Shown in pieces: positions 25,560 through 34,561 of a DNA stretch of 58,103 nucleotides. Position 1 is the stretch's first letter; the number at the start of each line of letters is the position of its first letter. The notes beneath the pieces are model-generated. The model was given only the letters and a program-made list of their open reading frames with translations. It ran no database searches and had not been told where the DNA came from. Origin of the DNA: Nitrospirota bacterium (GTDB lineage Bacteria; Nitrospirota; Thermodesulfovibrionia; Thermodesulfovibrionales; UBA1546); contig JACQXE010000062.1 in assembly GCA_016208915.1 (NCBI GenBank), positions 1 to 58,103 on the forward strand, in the 5' to 3' direction. The position numbers and the translations under genes are program-made.

Positions 25560-25612
25560 TCCCGTTAAAGGCATTGAACCCGAATAATGCATTTTTTGGA
25601 TGAAATATTTAT

Positions 25613-27007
25613 ATGTCTTACAATGACTCTATAGATTATCTTTACGGTTTGCAAAAGTATGGCGTCAAGTTCGGACTCGATAATATAAGAAAGCTTCTTT
25701 CTCTTTTTAACAATCCCCAGAACAAATTCAGATCTGTACACATTGCAGGCACTAATGGGAAGGGTTCGACGTCTGCTATGGTAGCGTCAATACTGCAGGC
25801 GGAAGGTTTTAAGGTTGGTCTTTTTACATCGCCTCATCTCGTAAGCTTTACAGAAAGAATCAAGGTCAACAATGAAGAGATAGCAGAGTCTGATGTAGTA
25901 ACTCTTACAGAAGAGATAAGAGAGAGAATCAGGGAAGGAATAGACAGGGATTTCTCTCCAACATTTTTTGAATTTGTGACTGCAATGGGATTTCTTTATT
26001 TCAATAAGCAGGGTGTTGAATGGGCAGTGGTTGAAACAGGGATGGGAGGAAGGCTCGATGCGACAAATGTTCTTATGCCTCAGATCTCAGTTATTACGAA
26101 TATAAGTTATGACCATAAGGAGTTTCTGGGGAATACCCTTTCAGCAATCGCAGGTGAGAAGGCAGGGATTATAAAAGACGGCGTTCCTATTGTATGCGCA
26201 ATGCAGGAAAAGGAAGTTGAGAAGGTGATAAGGCAAAAGGCAGAAGAAAAAAGATCGCAATTATTTATCTACGGGAAAGACTTCTACGGATTACTAAGGT
26301 CATCTGGCATTAATGGAATTACCTTTGACTATTGCGACTCTGAACTCACAAACCTATTTTTGCCTCTCGCAGGAAAACACCAACTTGTAAATGCATGCCT
26401 TGCAATAAAGGCAGCAATAGTTGCGATTGACAGAGCAAAAGAGCAAAAGAGCAAAAGAGCAAAAGAAATATTTGATATTGCTGCACTACGGCACTACGGC
26501 ACTACGGCGCTGAGAGAGGGTCTTGCCAACACCCGATGGCCCGGCAGGCTCGAACTAATCTCCGGGAATCCGCCTGTATTGATTGATGGAGCTCATAATC
26601 CTTCTGCAGCCAATATACTGGCAGATTCGCTGAAAAAGATTTTTCTGAAGAGATACAAGAAAATGATACTGATTTTGGGCATAATGGCTGATAAGGAGAT
26701 AGAAGGTATAATGTCGCCTTTGTTGCCTTTAGCATCTGAGATAATATTTACAGCGCCTGCCTATGAAAGGGCAGCGCCCCCGCAAAGACTTGCAGAAATT
26801 GCGTCAGCTATGGGATTCTCTAATGTGCAGATTGCTAAAACAGTTAAGGATGCTATTGAAATGGCTACGAAACATTCAGCGTTGAGCATTCAGGATTCAG
26901 CTGATGAAAATTCTGGACTGATTGTTATTACAGGTTCTTTTTACACAATAGGCGAGGCAAAGGAAGCGCTCGGCGAGAAAGGCATTCTTTCAAGGTTAAG
27001 GGAATGA
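25613..27007 (+). CDS. folC: Folylpolyglutamate synthase / dihydrofolate synthase
   Basis: A 464-residue Mur-ligase-fold enzyme that adds glutamate to (dihydro)folate or dihydropteroate. The P-loop HIAGTNGKGSTSAMVASIL (about 43-61), VVETGMGGRLDATNVL, NISYDHKEFLGNTL with metal-binding His, AGKHQLVNACLAIKA and LIDGAHNPSAA are intact. A region about residues 272-305 is unusual: four tandem GAGCAAAA units (about 26443-26463) and three CACTACGG units (26487-26510) encode KEQKSKRAKE and LRHYGTTALRE. Each unit is eight bases, so a change in copy number shifts the frame. The start ATG lacks a clear ribosome-binding site; the end overlaps lptD (ATGA). Confidence 0.93.
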   Translation: MSYNDSIDYLYGLQKYGVKFGLDNIRKLLSLFNNPQNKFRSVHIAGTNGKGSTSAMVASILQAEGFKVGLFTSPHLVSFTERIKVNNEEIAESDVVTLTEEIRERIREGIDRDFSPTFFEFVTAMGFLYFNKQGVEWAVVETGMGGRLDATNVLMPQISVITNISYDHKEFLGNTLSAIAGEKAGIIKDGVPIVCAMQEKEVEKVIRQKAEEKRSQLFIYGKDFYGLLRSSGINGITFDYCDSELTNLFLPLAGKHQLVNACLAIKAAIVAIDRAKEQKSKRAKEIFDIAALRHYGTTALREGLANTRWPGRLELISGNPPVLIDGAHNPSAANILADSLKKIFLKRYKKMILILGIMADKEIEGIMSPLLPLASEIIFTAPAYERAAPPQRLAEIASAMGFSNVQIAKTVKDAIEMATKHSALSIQDSADENSGLIVITGSFYTIGEAKEALGEKGILSRLRE

Positions 27008-29046
27008 CTAAAAAGAGTTGTCAGTTGTCAGTCGTCAGTTGTCGGTCAAAAAAAGTAGGGCACTTTTTGGTAATTCTCATTTGGCTGCTTACTGTTTACT
27101 TTTCACTGTTTACTCTTCACTGTTACGCTGAAGAGCCTCCAGCGGTTATAACCTCAGACTCGCTGGAATATGACGGGAAGACCTCAATATATACGGCAAT
27201 AGGCTCTGTAAAGGTTGAGCAAGGCAATGCTACTATAAATTCGAAGAAGATGCGTTATAATGAAAAGACCGCAACAGTTTTTGCTGAAGGCGATGTAGTA
27301 TATGATACCTCTGACATCTCGCTAAAGGCAGAAACCGCAGAGTATAACCTCGATACAAAACAGGGCATATTCTACAATTCAGAGATCTTCTCTAAAACAG
27401 ACAATCTTCATATCTCAGGCACGAAGATAGAAAAACAGGGAGAAAAGAAATATTTTTTCGATAAGGCATCGCTCACAACCTGCGATGCTGTCCTGCCAGC
27501 CTGGTGTTTTAAGGGACGCAATGCGGATTTGATTATCGGCGACAGGCTAAAGGCAAAAGATGTGACCTTCAATGTAAGAGGATTGCCTGTCATGTACACA
27601 CCCTATATCTGGGCGCCTATATTAACCGAAAGAAAGACCGGATTCCTAACGCCTACAATAGGCTATTCCAAGACAAAAGATTTTTATTTCAGACAGCCTT
27701 TTTTCTGGGCAATCTCTGAGAACAGGGATGCAACATTCGTTCTTGACTGGTACAGCAAAATAGGGATTGGGAAGGGACTGGAATACAGATATATTTATCC
27801 CGGGGATATCGAAGGCACGCACTGGCTTTACAATTTGAATGACAGGACAACAGGGAAAAAAATTTATGAATGGCGCTCTTACCATGTGAAGCGGAGCAGT
27901 GATGGCATTTCAGCATATATCAACCTGAATTATTTGAATGAAAAGAGATTCTACCGTGATTACAGCATTTTTCGTCATGAACGTATAAAAAGATTTCTCG
28001 AATCAACAGGAGAGATATCCCTGCCAATGGATGATTCACATTTTTATATCATGTCGCGGTATCTTATAGACCTGAAGGATGGCAGCAATGATTCAGCTGT
28101 AGTACAGCGCCTTCCTGAGGCTGGATATGTCTTTAACCCTTACAAGATAGGCCCTGTCATATTTTCTCTTACATCATCAGCATCAAACCTATGGAGAAAA
28201 GAAGGTGTATATGGACAGAGACTGGATATAAATCCAAGATTATCACATTTTTTTGGAGACAGCATAGTTATTTCACAGTATCTCGGGCTGCGAGAGACCG
28301 CATACTCTTTGCACAAAAATGAACTGGAAGGATTCAAAAAGTCTGTCCAGAGAGAGACGTTTGACTATAATATCACTGCATCAAGCCGGATTATAAAACG
28401 CTATGAAAATTTTACACATGCCATAGAACCTTCTCTGGGATACACATTCATACCATGGATCAAAAAGGATAAAATAAACCTCCCCCTTTTTGATTCGACA
28501 GAGAACTATTCGAAACAGGCATCAGGCAACCTTTCTATTACGAATAGGATTCTTGACAGCCTCGGTGAATTTTTTACGCTCAGTTTATCCCAGTCATACA
28601 ACGGATATGAGAGGATCAGACCGTTTTCACCTTTAAGTATAGCAGCCTCTATTGGAAGGCCATTACAGCTGAGGGGTGATATCGCATACAATAGCTACAG
28701 CGGTCGCATTGAGAATATAAACTCAGATATGTCTATGAGCCTGCAAAGGGTGTCGTTAAACTTGGGAGAGAGATATGACAGGGTTCAGAATAGGATGTTT
28801 TATAATATCGACATACAATATACCCACCCCAAGAACTTGTCTACAGCACTCAAACTCTGGTATGATGCTAAAGGAGGCGGATTGAGAGACACTACGCTGA
28901 CAATAGGTTATCAGAAACAGTGTTGGGGCGTAACCTTTATCATCAATAGGAAACCCGCTGATGAAATCAATAAAAAACCGAGTGATTTGACTGTTTTTAT
29001 GACCATTAACCTCCTTGGACTCGGCTCTCTTTCTGGGGGAAAATAG
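27004..29046 (+). CDS. lptD: LPS-assembly outer membrane protein LptD
   Basis: A 680-residue outer-membrane barrel that inserts lipopolysaccharide into the outer leaflet. After a signal sequence (about 18-43, VILIWLLTVYFSLFTLH) comes the periplasmic OstA/LptA-like domain (AVITSDSLEYDGKTSIYTA, about 48-66; INSKKMRYNEKTATVFAEG), then the barrel with RGLPVMYTPYIWAPI, the LTERKTGFLTPTIGYS segment and repeated aromatic-rich strands to the C-terminus. Cysteines flanking the domain (TTCDAVLPAWCF) are present. The very N-terminus is odd: SCQLSVVSCRS comes from a TTGTCAGT repeat (27015-27047), which lengthens the signal peptide n-region. Partners LptE, LptA and LptBFG are not in the window. Confidence 0.9.
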   Translation: MTKKSCQLSVVSCRSKKVGHFLVILIWLLTVYFSLFTLHCYAEEPPAVITSDSLEYDGKTSIYTAIGSVKVEQGNATINSKKMRYNEKTATVFAEGDVVYDTSDISLKAETAEYNLDTKQGIFYNSEIFSKTDNLHISGTKIEKQGEKKYFFDKASLTTCDAVLPAWCFKGRNADLIIGDRLKAKDVTFNVRGLPVMYTPYIWAPILTERKTGFLTPTIGYSKTKDFYFRQPFFWAISENRDATFVLDWYSKIGIGKGLEYRYIYPGDIEGTHWLYNLNDRTTGKKIYEWRSYHVKRSSDGISAYINLNYLNEKRFYRDYSIFRHERIKRFLESTGEISLPMDDSHFYIMSRYLIDLKDGSNDSAVVQRLPEAGYVFNPYKIGPVIFSLTSSASNLWRKEGVYGQRLDINPRLSHFFGDSIVISQYLGLRETAYSLHKNELEGFKKSVQRETFDYNITASSRIIKRYENFTHAIEPSLGYTFIPWIKKDKINLPLFDSTENYSKQASGNLSITNRILDSLGEFFTLSLSQSYNGYERIRPFSPLSIAASIGRPLQLRGDIAYNSYSGRIENINSDMSMSLQRVSLNLGERYDRVQNRMFYNIDIQYTHPKNLSTALKLWYDAKGGGLRDTTLTIGYQKQCWGVTFIINRKPADEINKKPSDLTVFMTINLLGLGSLSGGK

Positions 29047-29048
29047 CT

Positions 29049-30731
29049 ATGGTAATGAAAAAGAAATTTCTGGGCGAGCTGTTAATCGAGGCCGGAGCAA
29101 TAACCACTGAGCAAAGAGACAAGGCGCTTCAGGAACAGAAAAGGCTGGGTAAAAGGCTTGGAGAGGCGCTTATCAGCCTGGGCTTTATTACAGAAGAAAA
29201 GATGGCCCAGGTGCTCGGCAGTCAACTGGAGATTCCCTTTGTAAGACTTAAAGACATAAACGTTGCCCCTGAGGCAGTGAAACTTGTCAATGAGAATCTT
29301 GCGAGAAAACTTAAAGTCTTTCCTATGACCAGCTACAATGAGACTCTGACCATAGCTATGGCAGACCCGCTTGACGTTTTTGCCATAGATGAAATAAAAA
29401 GGGTCACGAAGTTTGCAGTAAATCCTGTTGTAATAACAGAAACAGAACTGATGAATGCATATGACAGATATTACAGGGGTACGGGAGCAATGGAAGAGGT
29501 TATAAAGGATATAGGTGTTGAATCTGTTTATGTTCCAGACGAGGAAAGGAGAGCTTCGATCGAGGGTGTTGGAGATGAGACGCCTGTTGTCAAACTTGTT
29601 AACCTGCTGATTACCCAGGCTGTAAGAGACAGGGCAAGCGACATACACATAGAGGCTGAAGCGAATATACTCAGGGTAAGGTATAGGGTTGACGGTATTC
29701 TCCATGAGGTTATGACACCCCCAAGACATCTGCATTTAGGAATAGTTTCGAGGGTTAAGATTCTTTCCGGCATGGACATCGCTGAGAAGAGGATTCCTCA
29801 GGACGGAAGATTCCCGGTAAATGTAGAGGGCAAACAGCTTGATGTAAGGACATCTACTCTGCCTACTCTTTATGGGGAAAAGGTGGTGATGAGGCTTCTC
29901 GAAAAGACAGCAGGGCTTCCGCCATTAACAGGTCTGGGATTTTCAGAGGATACCCTTAATGTATTTATCAAGCTCATTAAGAAACCTTACGGATTCATAC
30001 TCGCAACAGGGCCTACAGGAAGCGGTAAGACGACGACTATATATTCAGCTCTGAAACACATAAGCAGCACAGAGAAAAACATAATCACAATCGAAGATCC
30101 TATAGAATACAACCTAAAATTCATAAATCAGGTACAGATTAATCCAAAGGCAGGGCTAACATTTGGAAACGGCCTTCGATCAATATTGAGGCAGGACCCT
30201 GATATCATAATGGTAGGTGAAATAAGAGATCTTGACACCGCATCGATTGCTACTCATGCAGCATTGACAGGGCATCTTGTGCTGAGCACATTGCACACAA
30301 ATGAGGCAGTAGGCGCTATAGCTCGACTTATAGACATGGGAGTTGAGCCTTTTCTAATAACATCATCTCTTATAGGTGTTGTGGCCCAGCGACTTATCAG
30401 AAAGGTCTGTCCCCACTGCAAAGAGACATACAAAGGCTCGTCTGACCTGCTAAAGGAGGTCGGGGTGAAAGGCGATGTCGAGCTTGTAAAGAGCAAGGGT
30501 TGTAATGAATGCAGGTCTACCGGTTATCTCGGCAGAGAAGGCCTTCTTGAGATATTGTTGATTACAGAAAGCATAAAAAAGCTAATAATCCAAAAGGCAA
30601 CTGCCAGCGAACTTAAGGCGCAGGCTGTAAGAGACAGATTCAGAACTATGCGCGAAGAAGGGATTATCAAGGCAATGAAGAAAGTCACAACAATAGAAGA
30701 GGTTATAAGGGTAACTCAGGAGACAGAGTAA
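29049..30731 (+). CDS. pilB: Type IV pilus / type II secretion assembly ATPase
   Basis: A 560-residue hexameric ATPase that powers pilus or pseudopilus extension from the cytoplasmic side. An N-terminal GSPII_E domain (KKFLGELLIEAGAITTEQRD) leads to the core: Walker A LATGPTGSGKTTTIYSAL, the Asp and His boxes (ITIEDPIEYNL, TGHLVLSTLHTNEA), IMVGEIRDLDTA, and the tetracysteine zinc site CPHCKET...CNECRSTG. Both PilB and GspE fit; the presence of a PilC-like platform and a PilS/PilR-like pair favours pili but is not decisive, so the symbol is provisional. ATG at 29049 or 29055 is possible. Confidence 0.9.
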   Translation: MVMKKKFLGELLIEAGAITTEQRDKALQEQKRLGKRLGEALISLGFITEEKMAQVLGSQLEIPFVRLKDINVAPEAVKLVNENLARKLKVFPMTSYNETLTIAMADPLDVFAIDEIKRVTKFAVNPVVITETELMNAYDRYYRGTGAMEEVIKDIGVESVYVPDEERRASIEGVGDETPVVKLVNLLITQAVRDRASDIHIEAEANILRVRYRVDGILHEVMTPPRHLHLGIVSRVKILSGMDIAEKRIPQDGRFPVNVEGKQLDVRTSTLPTLYGEKVVMRLLEKTAGLPPLTGLGFSEDTLNVFIKLIKKPYGFILATGPTGSGKTTTIYSALKHISSTEKNIITIEDPIEYNLKFINQVQINPKAGLTFGNGLRSILRQDPDIIMVGEIRDLDTASIATHAALTGHLVLSTLHTNEAVGAIARLIDMGVEPFLITSSLIGVVAQRLIRKVCPHCKETYKGSSDLLKEVGVKGDVELVKSKGCNECRSTGYLGREGLLEILLITESIKKLIIQKATASELKAQAVRDRFRTMREEGIIKAMKKVTTIEEVIRVTQETE

Positions 30732-31952
30732 GTGCCCAATTACACCTATAGGGGAAGAACTAAGTCAGGGGAGATTGTAAGTGGTGTTATTGATGCCCCA
30801 ACAGCAGAGGCAGTCGCAGAGCAGCTTTTTTCAAAAGGGCACATACCTATAAAGATAGAAGCAGGAATCCATGATGACGTATCTCCTACAAGTACGGGGC
30901 TGGGGATTTTTGACAGGATAAAGACCGAAGACCTCATTGTTTTCAGCCGCCAGCTCGCAACCCTTATAACAGCAGGTGTATCCTTCATAAAGAGCCTAGA
31001 TACGCTTGCTGAGCAGACGAGGAGCAGGAGGCTTAAGAGGATCATAGAGGATATAAGAAAAGACATAGAAGGAGGCAATTCTTTTTCTGATGCGCTGTCA
31101 AAATTCCCAGCTGTTTTTTCGCCTCTTTATGTGAGCATGATAAGGGTTGGCGAAGAGGCTGGAGTGCTCGATGATATACTGGAAAGATTGGCATCCCTTC
31201 TTGAGCACGATGCGGCAACACATGCAAGAATAAAGGCAGCAACACGGTATCCATTGATAGTGGTAATCAGCATAACAATAGCCTTCTTTGTGCTTACAAC
31301 ATTTGTCGTCCCTAAATTTGCAGCATTGTATCAGTCCTCAAAGGTTGAGCTTCCATTGCCGACGCGCATGCTTATTTTTACGAATAAAGCAATAAGAGGC
31401 TACTGGCCGATAATAATAGGAGCTGTGGCAGGTCTTGTCTTTGGGATAAAAGGATATATAAAAACACCATCAGGCAGATGGAACTTGGACAAGATGAAGT
31501 TAGGAATACCGATAATAGGGGCTGTTGTTGAAAAAACGGTCATGTCAAGATTTGCAAGGATTTTTTCTACGCTATACAAAAGCGGTATCCCAATACTTCA
31601 CGCCCTTGAGATAGTTTCAGGGACGCTTGGCAATGTAATTATAGCGAGGGCTGTCGGAGTGATTAAAGAAAGCGTTAGAGAAGGAAAGGGCATTGCGCAG
31701 CCGATGGCTAACACAAAGGTGTTTCCTCCCATGGTGACCCAGATGGTTGCTGTCGGAGAGGAGACAGGCGCTCTCGATAATATGCTCACGAAGGTTTCTG
31801 ATTACTATGACCTTGAGGTAGAGTATTCAATAAAGAATCTTTCCACCACCCTTGAACCTCTACTATTGGTTTTACTGGCAGGCATGATACTATTCCTGGC
31901 GCTGGGGATATTCCTTCCAATATGGGACATGATACGCGTTATGAGAGGATAA
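30732..31952 (+). CDS. pilC: Type IV pilus / type II secretion inner-membrane platform protein
   Basis: A 406-residue polytopic inner-membrane protein that couples the PilB/GspE ATPase to pilin assembly. It starts with GTG (30732) directly after the ATPase stop, reading MPNYTYRGRTKSGEIVSGVI. Two T2SSF domains are seen: DLIVFSRQLATLITAGVSF with FSDALSKFPAVFSPLYVSMI, and the second starting FARIFSTLYKSGIPILHALE. Three membrane segments occur (about 170-195, 220-240, 375-400). The ATPase and platform are adjacent but no pilin, prepilin peptidase or secretin gene is in view. Confidence 0.92.
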   Translation: MPNYTYRGRTKSGEIVSGVIDAPTAEAVAEQLFSKGHIPIKIEAGIHDDVSPTSTGLGIFDRIKTEDLIVFSRQLATLITAGVSFIKSLDTLAEQTRSRRLKRIIEDIRKDIEGGNSFSDALSKFPAVFSPLYVSMIRVGEEAGVLDDILERLASLLEHDAATHARIKAATRYPLIVVISITIAFFVLTTFVVPKFAALYQSSKVELPLPTRMLIFTNKAIRGYWPIIIGAVAGLVFGIKGYIKTPSGRWNLDKMKLGIPIIGAVVEKTVMSRFARIFSTLYKSGIPILHALEIVSGTLGNVIIARAVGVIKESVREGKGIAQPMANTKVFPPMVTQMVAVGEETGALDNMLTKVSDYYDLEVEYSIKNLSTTLEPLLLVLLAGMILFLALGIFLPIWDMIRVMRG

Positions 31953-33280
31953 AATTTGCATTTTTGCGGAGGAGATTCTATCTCGGTCTCTCTGTTTTCC
32001 TGCCGGTGTTTTTTTCTGCCTTTGCCTTAGCCGCTCCACTTATCTTTCTGATGAAATTGAAGGCAGCGCTGCGAAGTCGCATTGTCAGCGCAGGAGAACT
32101 TTTAGCTGTTTATGAGACTGCTGAGCAGTGGACATACATCTTTACATTTGTAGCATTTGTTACCGGGCTGGTTGTTGCATACGGGCTTATAAAGCCTGCA
32201 AAGAGATTGCTCAGAGAAAAGACAAAAGACAAGGACATAGAAGAATTCAGCACACTCGGAAAAGAATTCACAGAGATAGCAACATCCTTCAGAAAATATG
32301 CATCCCTGCTTGAAAGCACAACAGGCGGTATAATGGTAGTCAGCAAAAAGGGAGAGATAACAATGGCGAATCCGTATGCATGTTATATACTGGGGCATAC
32401 AGAGCCTGATATAGTTGGCAGAAATATCAATGCGCTGCTTGATATATCGAGGGATTTTACACAGGCGATGAAAGGAGAGATTATGACCGCAGAACTCAAT
32501 ACAGTAATAATGGGAGAAAACCGTGCGATAGGATATACAATTTCTCCGATAAAAGGAAGGGACGCAATCGAAGGGGCTGTACTTAATTTTATTGACACCA
32601 CGAAGATCAAAGAGATGCATTATGAAATGCAGAAGACAGAGAGGCTTGCAAATATAGGGACACTGGCGATGGAAGTTGCACACGAGGTCAGAAACCCACT
32701 CGCTGCGATTAAAGGGCTTGCACAGCTTATAGGAGAGGACCTACAAACAGATGACCATAAGAAGGTCTATATAGATACGATACTAAAAGAAACAGAGAGG
32801 CTTAATATGGTTGTCGATACTATCTTCGAGAAAAAAACTGCGCTTCCCAGCAAAGAAAGTCTCAAGGAAATAATACATAAGGTGGTGTTTCTGTGCAGTT
32901 TTGCAGTAAAGGATAAAGCTGTGAAAGTGACAGAGGATTACGACGAATCAGCAGGCAAGATGCAGGTATCAGACGAGAAATTCTTTCATGCAATCTACAA
33001 CATAGTTTTGAACGCATATGAGGCGGTTGATAAAGAGGGCGAGATAAATATAAGGACAGAGAAGATAGGGAACAAGATGTTAATTGAGGTCTCCAATAAT
33101 TCCGAGATAAACCCTGAAATAATGATGGACAAGATATTTGATAAAGATATGACAACCAAGGGAGCAGGGCACGGAATAGGGCTGAAGATAGCGAGGGATG
33201 CAATAAGGGGTATCGGCGGCGATATAAAGATAGAGAGTTTTGATGGCAAGACAAAGGTTATAATCCAGCTTCCGGCTTGA
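31922..33280 (+). CDS. Membrane PAS-domain sensor histidine kinase (NtrB/PilS-like)
   Basis: A 452-residue kinase. Two membrane segments (about 19-44 and 69-90) flank a short periplasmic loop, then a PAS domain (about 125-225, STTGGIMVVSKKGEITMANP), the H-box AHEVRNPLAAIKGLAQL with the phospho-accepting His, and an HATPase domain with NIVLNAYEAV (N-box) and GAGHGIGLKIARD (G-box). The start at 31922 lies 31 bases inside pilC; a later start around residue 15 cannot be excluded. It belongs with the NtrC-type regulator at 34562, from which it is split only by an opposite-strand gene. Confidence 0.88.
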   Translation: MGHDTRYERIKFAFLRRRFYLGLSVFLPVFFSAFALAAPLIFLMKLKAALRSRIVSAGELLAVYETAEQWTYIFTFVAFVTGLVVAYGLIKPAKRLLREKTKDKDIEEFSTLGKEFTEIATSFRKYASLLESTTGGIMVVSKKGEITMANPYACYILGHTEPDIVGRNINALLDISRDFTQAMKGEIMTAELNTVIMGENRAIGYTISPIKGRDAIEGAVLNFIDTTKIKEMHYEMQKTERLANIGTLAMEVAHEVRNPLAAIKGLAQLIGEDLQTDDHKKVYIDTILKETERLNMVVDTIFEKKTALPSKESLKEIIHKVVFLCSFAVKDKAVKVTEDYDESAGKMQVSDEKFFHAIYNIVLNAYEAVDKEGEINIRTEKIGNKMLIEVSNNSEINPEIMMDKIFDKDMTTKGAGHGIGLKIARDAIRGIGGDIKIESFDGKTKVIIQLPA

Positions 33281-33281
33281 G

Positions 33282-34481
33282 TTACAACCTTTTTCTGAAC
33301 TGCACAAAAAAATGCTCTTTGATTTTCTCACATGTGCTGCGTCTTATCCACTGGTCTAAATCTATTTTCACTGAATGCTCAAGGTCTTCGTTGAATACAT
33401 CTGTCATATGCTGTCCGAACTCTTCATCGAGTATGCCGACATTGCCCTCATCATTCCATCTCAATGACTGAAAATCAAGATTTGCAGAACCTATAATGCT
33501 CCAGCAGCCGTCAAATACTGCTGTCTTTGCATGAAGGATATTCCCCTCATAGTTATAAATCTCAACCCCCCTCCTGAGCAGTTTTGTGAATGAGGATCTT
33601 CCTGCATAATGTGCCGCAGTTATATCGCCTCTGAAAGGCAGAAGCAGTTTAACGGTCACGCCTCTTCTTGCCGCTTCGGTAAGCGTGTCAACCATTCTGC
33701 GGCTTGGAGTGAAATAAGCCGTCGTAAAAAACATGCTCTGCCTTGCATGATTTATGCTGTAATATAACAGTCTTCTGAATTTTCTCCTGCCTCTGGCAGA
33801 GCTTGCAAATATGGGGAGAGCAGCCACCTTCTCTGATTCCTTAGATTCTGTATTGTTGCCGGCCGGAAACTGCTGTTTGCTGATGCACGATTTTATCGGG
33901 TCTCCGCCAAAGATTATCCAGCTTTTGACAAATTCATTGAGAAGTGAAAGGGCTATCGGACCCTCGAGGATTATTCCTGTATCTCTCCAGCCTTCCCTGT
34001 GTTTTTTAAAATAATACCCCCTGTATTCGTTTGCGATATTTAGTCCGCCTGTGAAGGCCTTTACGCCATCTATGATAATGAGTTTTTTATGGTCGCGGTG
34101 GACATATCTCAAAGGCGAGGTCCATTTGAACGGATGGGATGCCCTTACATTTATACCGGCATTCCTCAGTTCTCTCCAGAATTTCCGCTGAGTTTCGAAA
34201 GAGCCAAAATGGTCATAGAGGATATAGATGTTGATCCCTTCGGCAGCCTTCTTTTTCAGCAGGGTTGCCAATTCGGTTCCTGTCTCATCATCCCTGAATA
34301 TATAAAACTCAAGGCAGATAATTTTTTCTGCTGCTGAAATAGAATCGAATATAGTTTGAAACGACTCCCGTGCTCTTCTTAAAAGATGAACTTCGTTGCC
34401 GTTTACAAATCTGCTGTTATATAACCTTTCTATCTCGGATTTTGTGAATTTTGCGCTAGGGCCATTTTTGCTCAGCATCAT
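33282..34481 (-). CDS. Cardiolipin synthase-like phospholipase D
   Basis: A 399-residue protein with two PLD (HKD) motifs: VHRDHKKLIIIDGVKAFTGG in the first half and LHAKTAVFDGCWSIIGSANL in the second. Cardiolipin synthases condense two phosphatidylglycerols at the inner membrane; here the usual N-terminal membrane anchor is missing, as in the ClsB group. The start could be either Met of MMLSKNGPSAKFTKSE. It lies convergent with the PAS kinase (one base apart) and divergent from the NtrC-type gene. A role in phospholipid remodelling is likely; other PLD reactions are possible. Confidence 0.88.
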   Translation of the reverse strand: MMLSKNGPSAKFTKSEIERLYNSRFVNGNEVHLLRRARESFQTIFDSISAAEKIICLEFYIFRDDETGTELATLLKKKAAEGINIYILYDHFGSFETQRKFWRELRNAGINVRASHPFKWTSPLRYVHRDHKKLIIIDGVKAFTGGLNIANEYRGYYFKKHREGWRDTGIILEGPIALSLLNEFVKSWIIFGGDPIKSCISKQQFPAGNNTESKESEKVAALPIFASSARGRRKFRRLLYYSINHARQSMFFTTAYFTPSRRMVDTLTEAARRGVTVKLLLPFRGDITAAHYAGRSSFTKLLRRGVEIYNYEGNILHAKTAVFDGCWSIIGSANLDFQSLRWNDEGNVGILDEEFGQHMTDVFNEDLEHSVKIDLDQWIRRSTCEKIKEHFFVQFRKRL

Positions 34482-34561
34482 AAATAATTGCCGAAATAGT
34501 GTTTTCTGTCAATCCTTCTCTTTGGCTGTGCTAAAATATTACAGAAATGAGAGGAGCTTTT

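Noticed and set aside
26439-26512. Tandem repeats considered as a CRISPR-like array
   Set aside because: Units are 8 bases with no spacers and lie within folC; no cas genes and no true array are in the window.
32102-32683. 193-codon minus-strand frame opposite the PAS kinase
   Set aside because: Antisense to a well-supported kinase gene and without family-like sequence.
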